Origin: Spirochaetia bacterium
GTDB lineage: Bacteria > Spirochaetota > Spirochaetia > Treponematales > Rectinemataceae
Assembly: GCA_029975555.1 (NCBI GenBank)
Contig: JARKOY010000125.1
Span: 1 to 64,000, forward strand
Direction: 5' to 3'
DNA: 64,000 bases
Shown here: positions 63,223-64,000 of the stretch, piece after piece
Layout of the letters: the number at the start of each line of letters is the position of its first letter
Position numbering within the stretch: position 1 is the stretch's first letter
Notes under the pieces: model-generated
The model's database searches: none
Seen by the model: the letters and a program-made list of their open reading frames with translations, nothing else
Told to the model about the DNA's origin: nothing
Position numbers and translations under genes: made by a program

Positions 63223-64000
63223 TCATTCAAAATGCATTGTATTGCCGTCTGTATCTCTCAGGGGATCGAACTTTTCTTGATCGCCTTTGACCGGTTCGAT
63301 CTTCGAGCGCTCGCTCTTCTCCACATACGCGTAGGCGGAGTGATTGTGAATGCTCTCGAAATTCTCCGCCTCCACCGAAAACCACGGAAAGCGGTGCAAT
63401 GCCTCGACTTTGGCGTATACTTCCCTCACGACATCTTCGACAAAGCGAGGCTGTCCATAGGCCTTTTCGGTGACGAACTTTTCATCTTCGCGCTTGAGCA
63501 GGGTGAACAGCTCGCTCGATCCCGATTCCTCCACGATGCGGATCAGGTCCTCGAACCAAAAAAAAGGCCCCAGCGATACCTGAAGGGTCACGAGCCCGCG
63601 CTGATTGTGCGCCCCCCCGTCAGCTATCGCCTTGGAACAGGGACAAACCGTCTGGATCGGCACCGTGACGCCCGCAATAAAGCGGTGTCCCTTCTCCGAA
63701 CTGCTCGCCTCGTAGAAACAGTCGTAGCTCATGATCGCCGTCTGACCAGAGACGGGCGCCGCCTTCTTTATAAAGTACGGAAAGTGGATGTCGGTGTAGG
63801 CCGTCTGCGCGGCGAGCTCTGTCCTGATCTTCTTCAGCATTCTGAGCACGTTTGGCATGGAAAGGTCTTGCCGGTACTCTTCGAAGACCTCGATGAACCT
63901 GCTCATGTGGGTGCCCTTGAAATTGTGCGGCAGATCCGCGAAGAGGTTCACGAGGGCCGTCGTATGCTGATATTTCTCGCTCTTGTCGAGCAGCGTTATG
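63223..64000 (-). CDS. folE2: GTP cyclohydrolase FolE2, 5' end beyond the window
   Basis: A partial gene of about 258 codons in the window, continuing past base 64000. The FolE2 (type IB) signatures are FKGTHMSRFIE, the active-site cysteine segment TVCPCSKAIADGG, HNQRG and NFESIHNHSAYA. It converts GTP to dihydroneopterin triphosphate for folate and queuosine. The frame is open to the window edge (ITLLDKSEK... precedes), so the Met-like start at 63951 is internal. It is the first gene seen of an operon with the small membrane protein, miaB and the SPOR gene. Confidence 0.93.
   Translation of the reverse strand, partial: ITLLDKSEKYQHTTALVNLFADLPHNFKGTHMSRFIEVFEEYRQDLSMPNVLRMLKKIRTELAAQTAYTDIHFPYFIKKAAPVSGQTAIMSYDCFYEASSSEKGHRFIAGVTVPIQTVCPCSKAIADGGAHNQRGLVTLQVSLGPFFWFEDLIRIVEESGSSELFTLLKREDEKFVTEKAYGQPRFVEDVVREVYAKVEALHRFPWFSVEAENFESIHNHSAYAYVEKSERSKIEPVKGDQEKFDPLRDTDGNTMHFE

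Overview
The window reads as a contiguous piece of chromosome from a free-living or commensal spirochaete, most likely of the Treponema/Spirochaeta group. The evidence is indirect. The DNA is GC-rich and densely coding. There are double-membrane features (outer-membrane barrels, several lipoproteins with lipobox cysteines, HtrA, a SurA-like chaperone). MurE carries a non-DAP type substrate motif next to an ornithine aminotransferase, which fits the L-ornithine peptidoglycan known from spirochaetes. Species cannot be fixed from the sequence. No rRNA, tRNA, CRISPR array, insertion sequence or prophage gene was seen, and no intergenic gap exceeds 300 bases.

Layout. 0-8 kb: a TPR protein coupled to rlmN; the mrfA-mrfB (YprA-YprB) helicase/exonuclease pair; glgC; a phosphoribosyltransferase. 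8-18 kb (all minus strand): htrA, then map-nusB-PPIase-DnaJ-like-small protein, secG, tpiA, cysE, and gap-pgk. 18-24.6 kb: a class A penicillin-binding protein, an FtsB/DivIC-like protein, a small conserved protein, and a putative surface metallopeptidase lipoprotein with an unknown partner. 24.7-29.4 kb: a small unknown protein, an outer-membrane barrel, a lipoprotein with propeller-like repeats, and RarA fused to an extra C-terminal domain. 29.4-36.2 kb: a degenerate HAD-like protein, folC, a DUF445 protein, an SH3 lipoprotein, an outer-membrane protein and a caspase-like lipoprotein, and a TM2 protein. 36.3-45.5 kb: asnS, dacA, a Rrf2-nifS-nifU-mutY-like cluster, and a two-gene flavoprotein amino-acid dehydrogenase. 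45.7-57.7 kb: murD, an amrB/MEMO1 homologue, a membrane protein with a degenerate GGDEF-like domain, rnz, a DEAD-box helicase with a large radical-SAM protein, queD, murE and ddl. 57.8-64 kb: rocD, a secreted FG-GAP-like protein, a SPOR-domain protein, miaB, a small membrane protein, and folE2 cut by the window end.

Functional themes. Cell-wall synthesis is spread over murD, murE, ddl, the class A PBP and dacA, with an ornithine-handling gene beside murE-ddl. tRNA and pterin chemistry is represented by miaB, queD, folE2 and folC. Iron-sulfur assembly is grouped under a Rrf2 regulator that carries three cysteines. Central glycolysis (gap, pgk, tpiA) lies close together. Genome maintenance includes MrfAB, RarA and a MutY-like glycosylase that lacks the iron-sulfur cysteines.

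The most striking pattern is in translation starts. Up to nine genes at the head of transcripts lack a Shine-Dalgarno sequence and instead have a -10 hexamer ending only 6-11 bases before the start codon. This predicts leaderless or nearly leaderless mRNAs. Neighbouring genes inside operons, and other operon heads such as gap, htrA and rocD, have strong GGAGG-type sites, so two modes of initiation appear to coexist.
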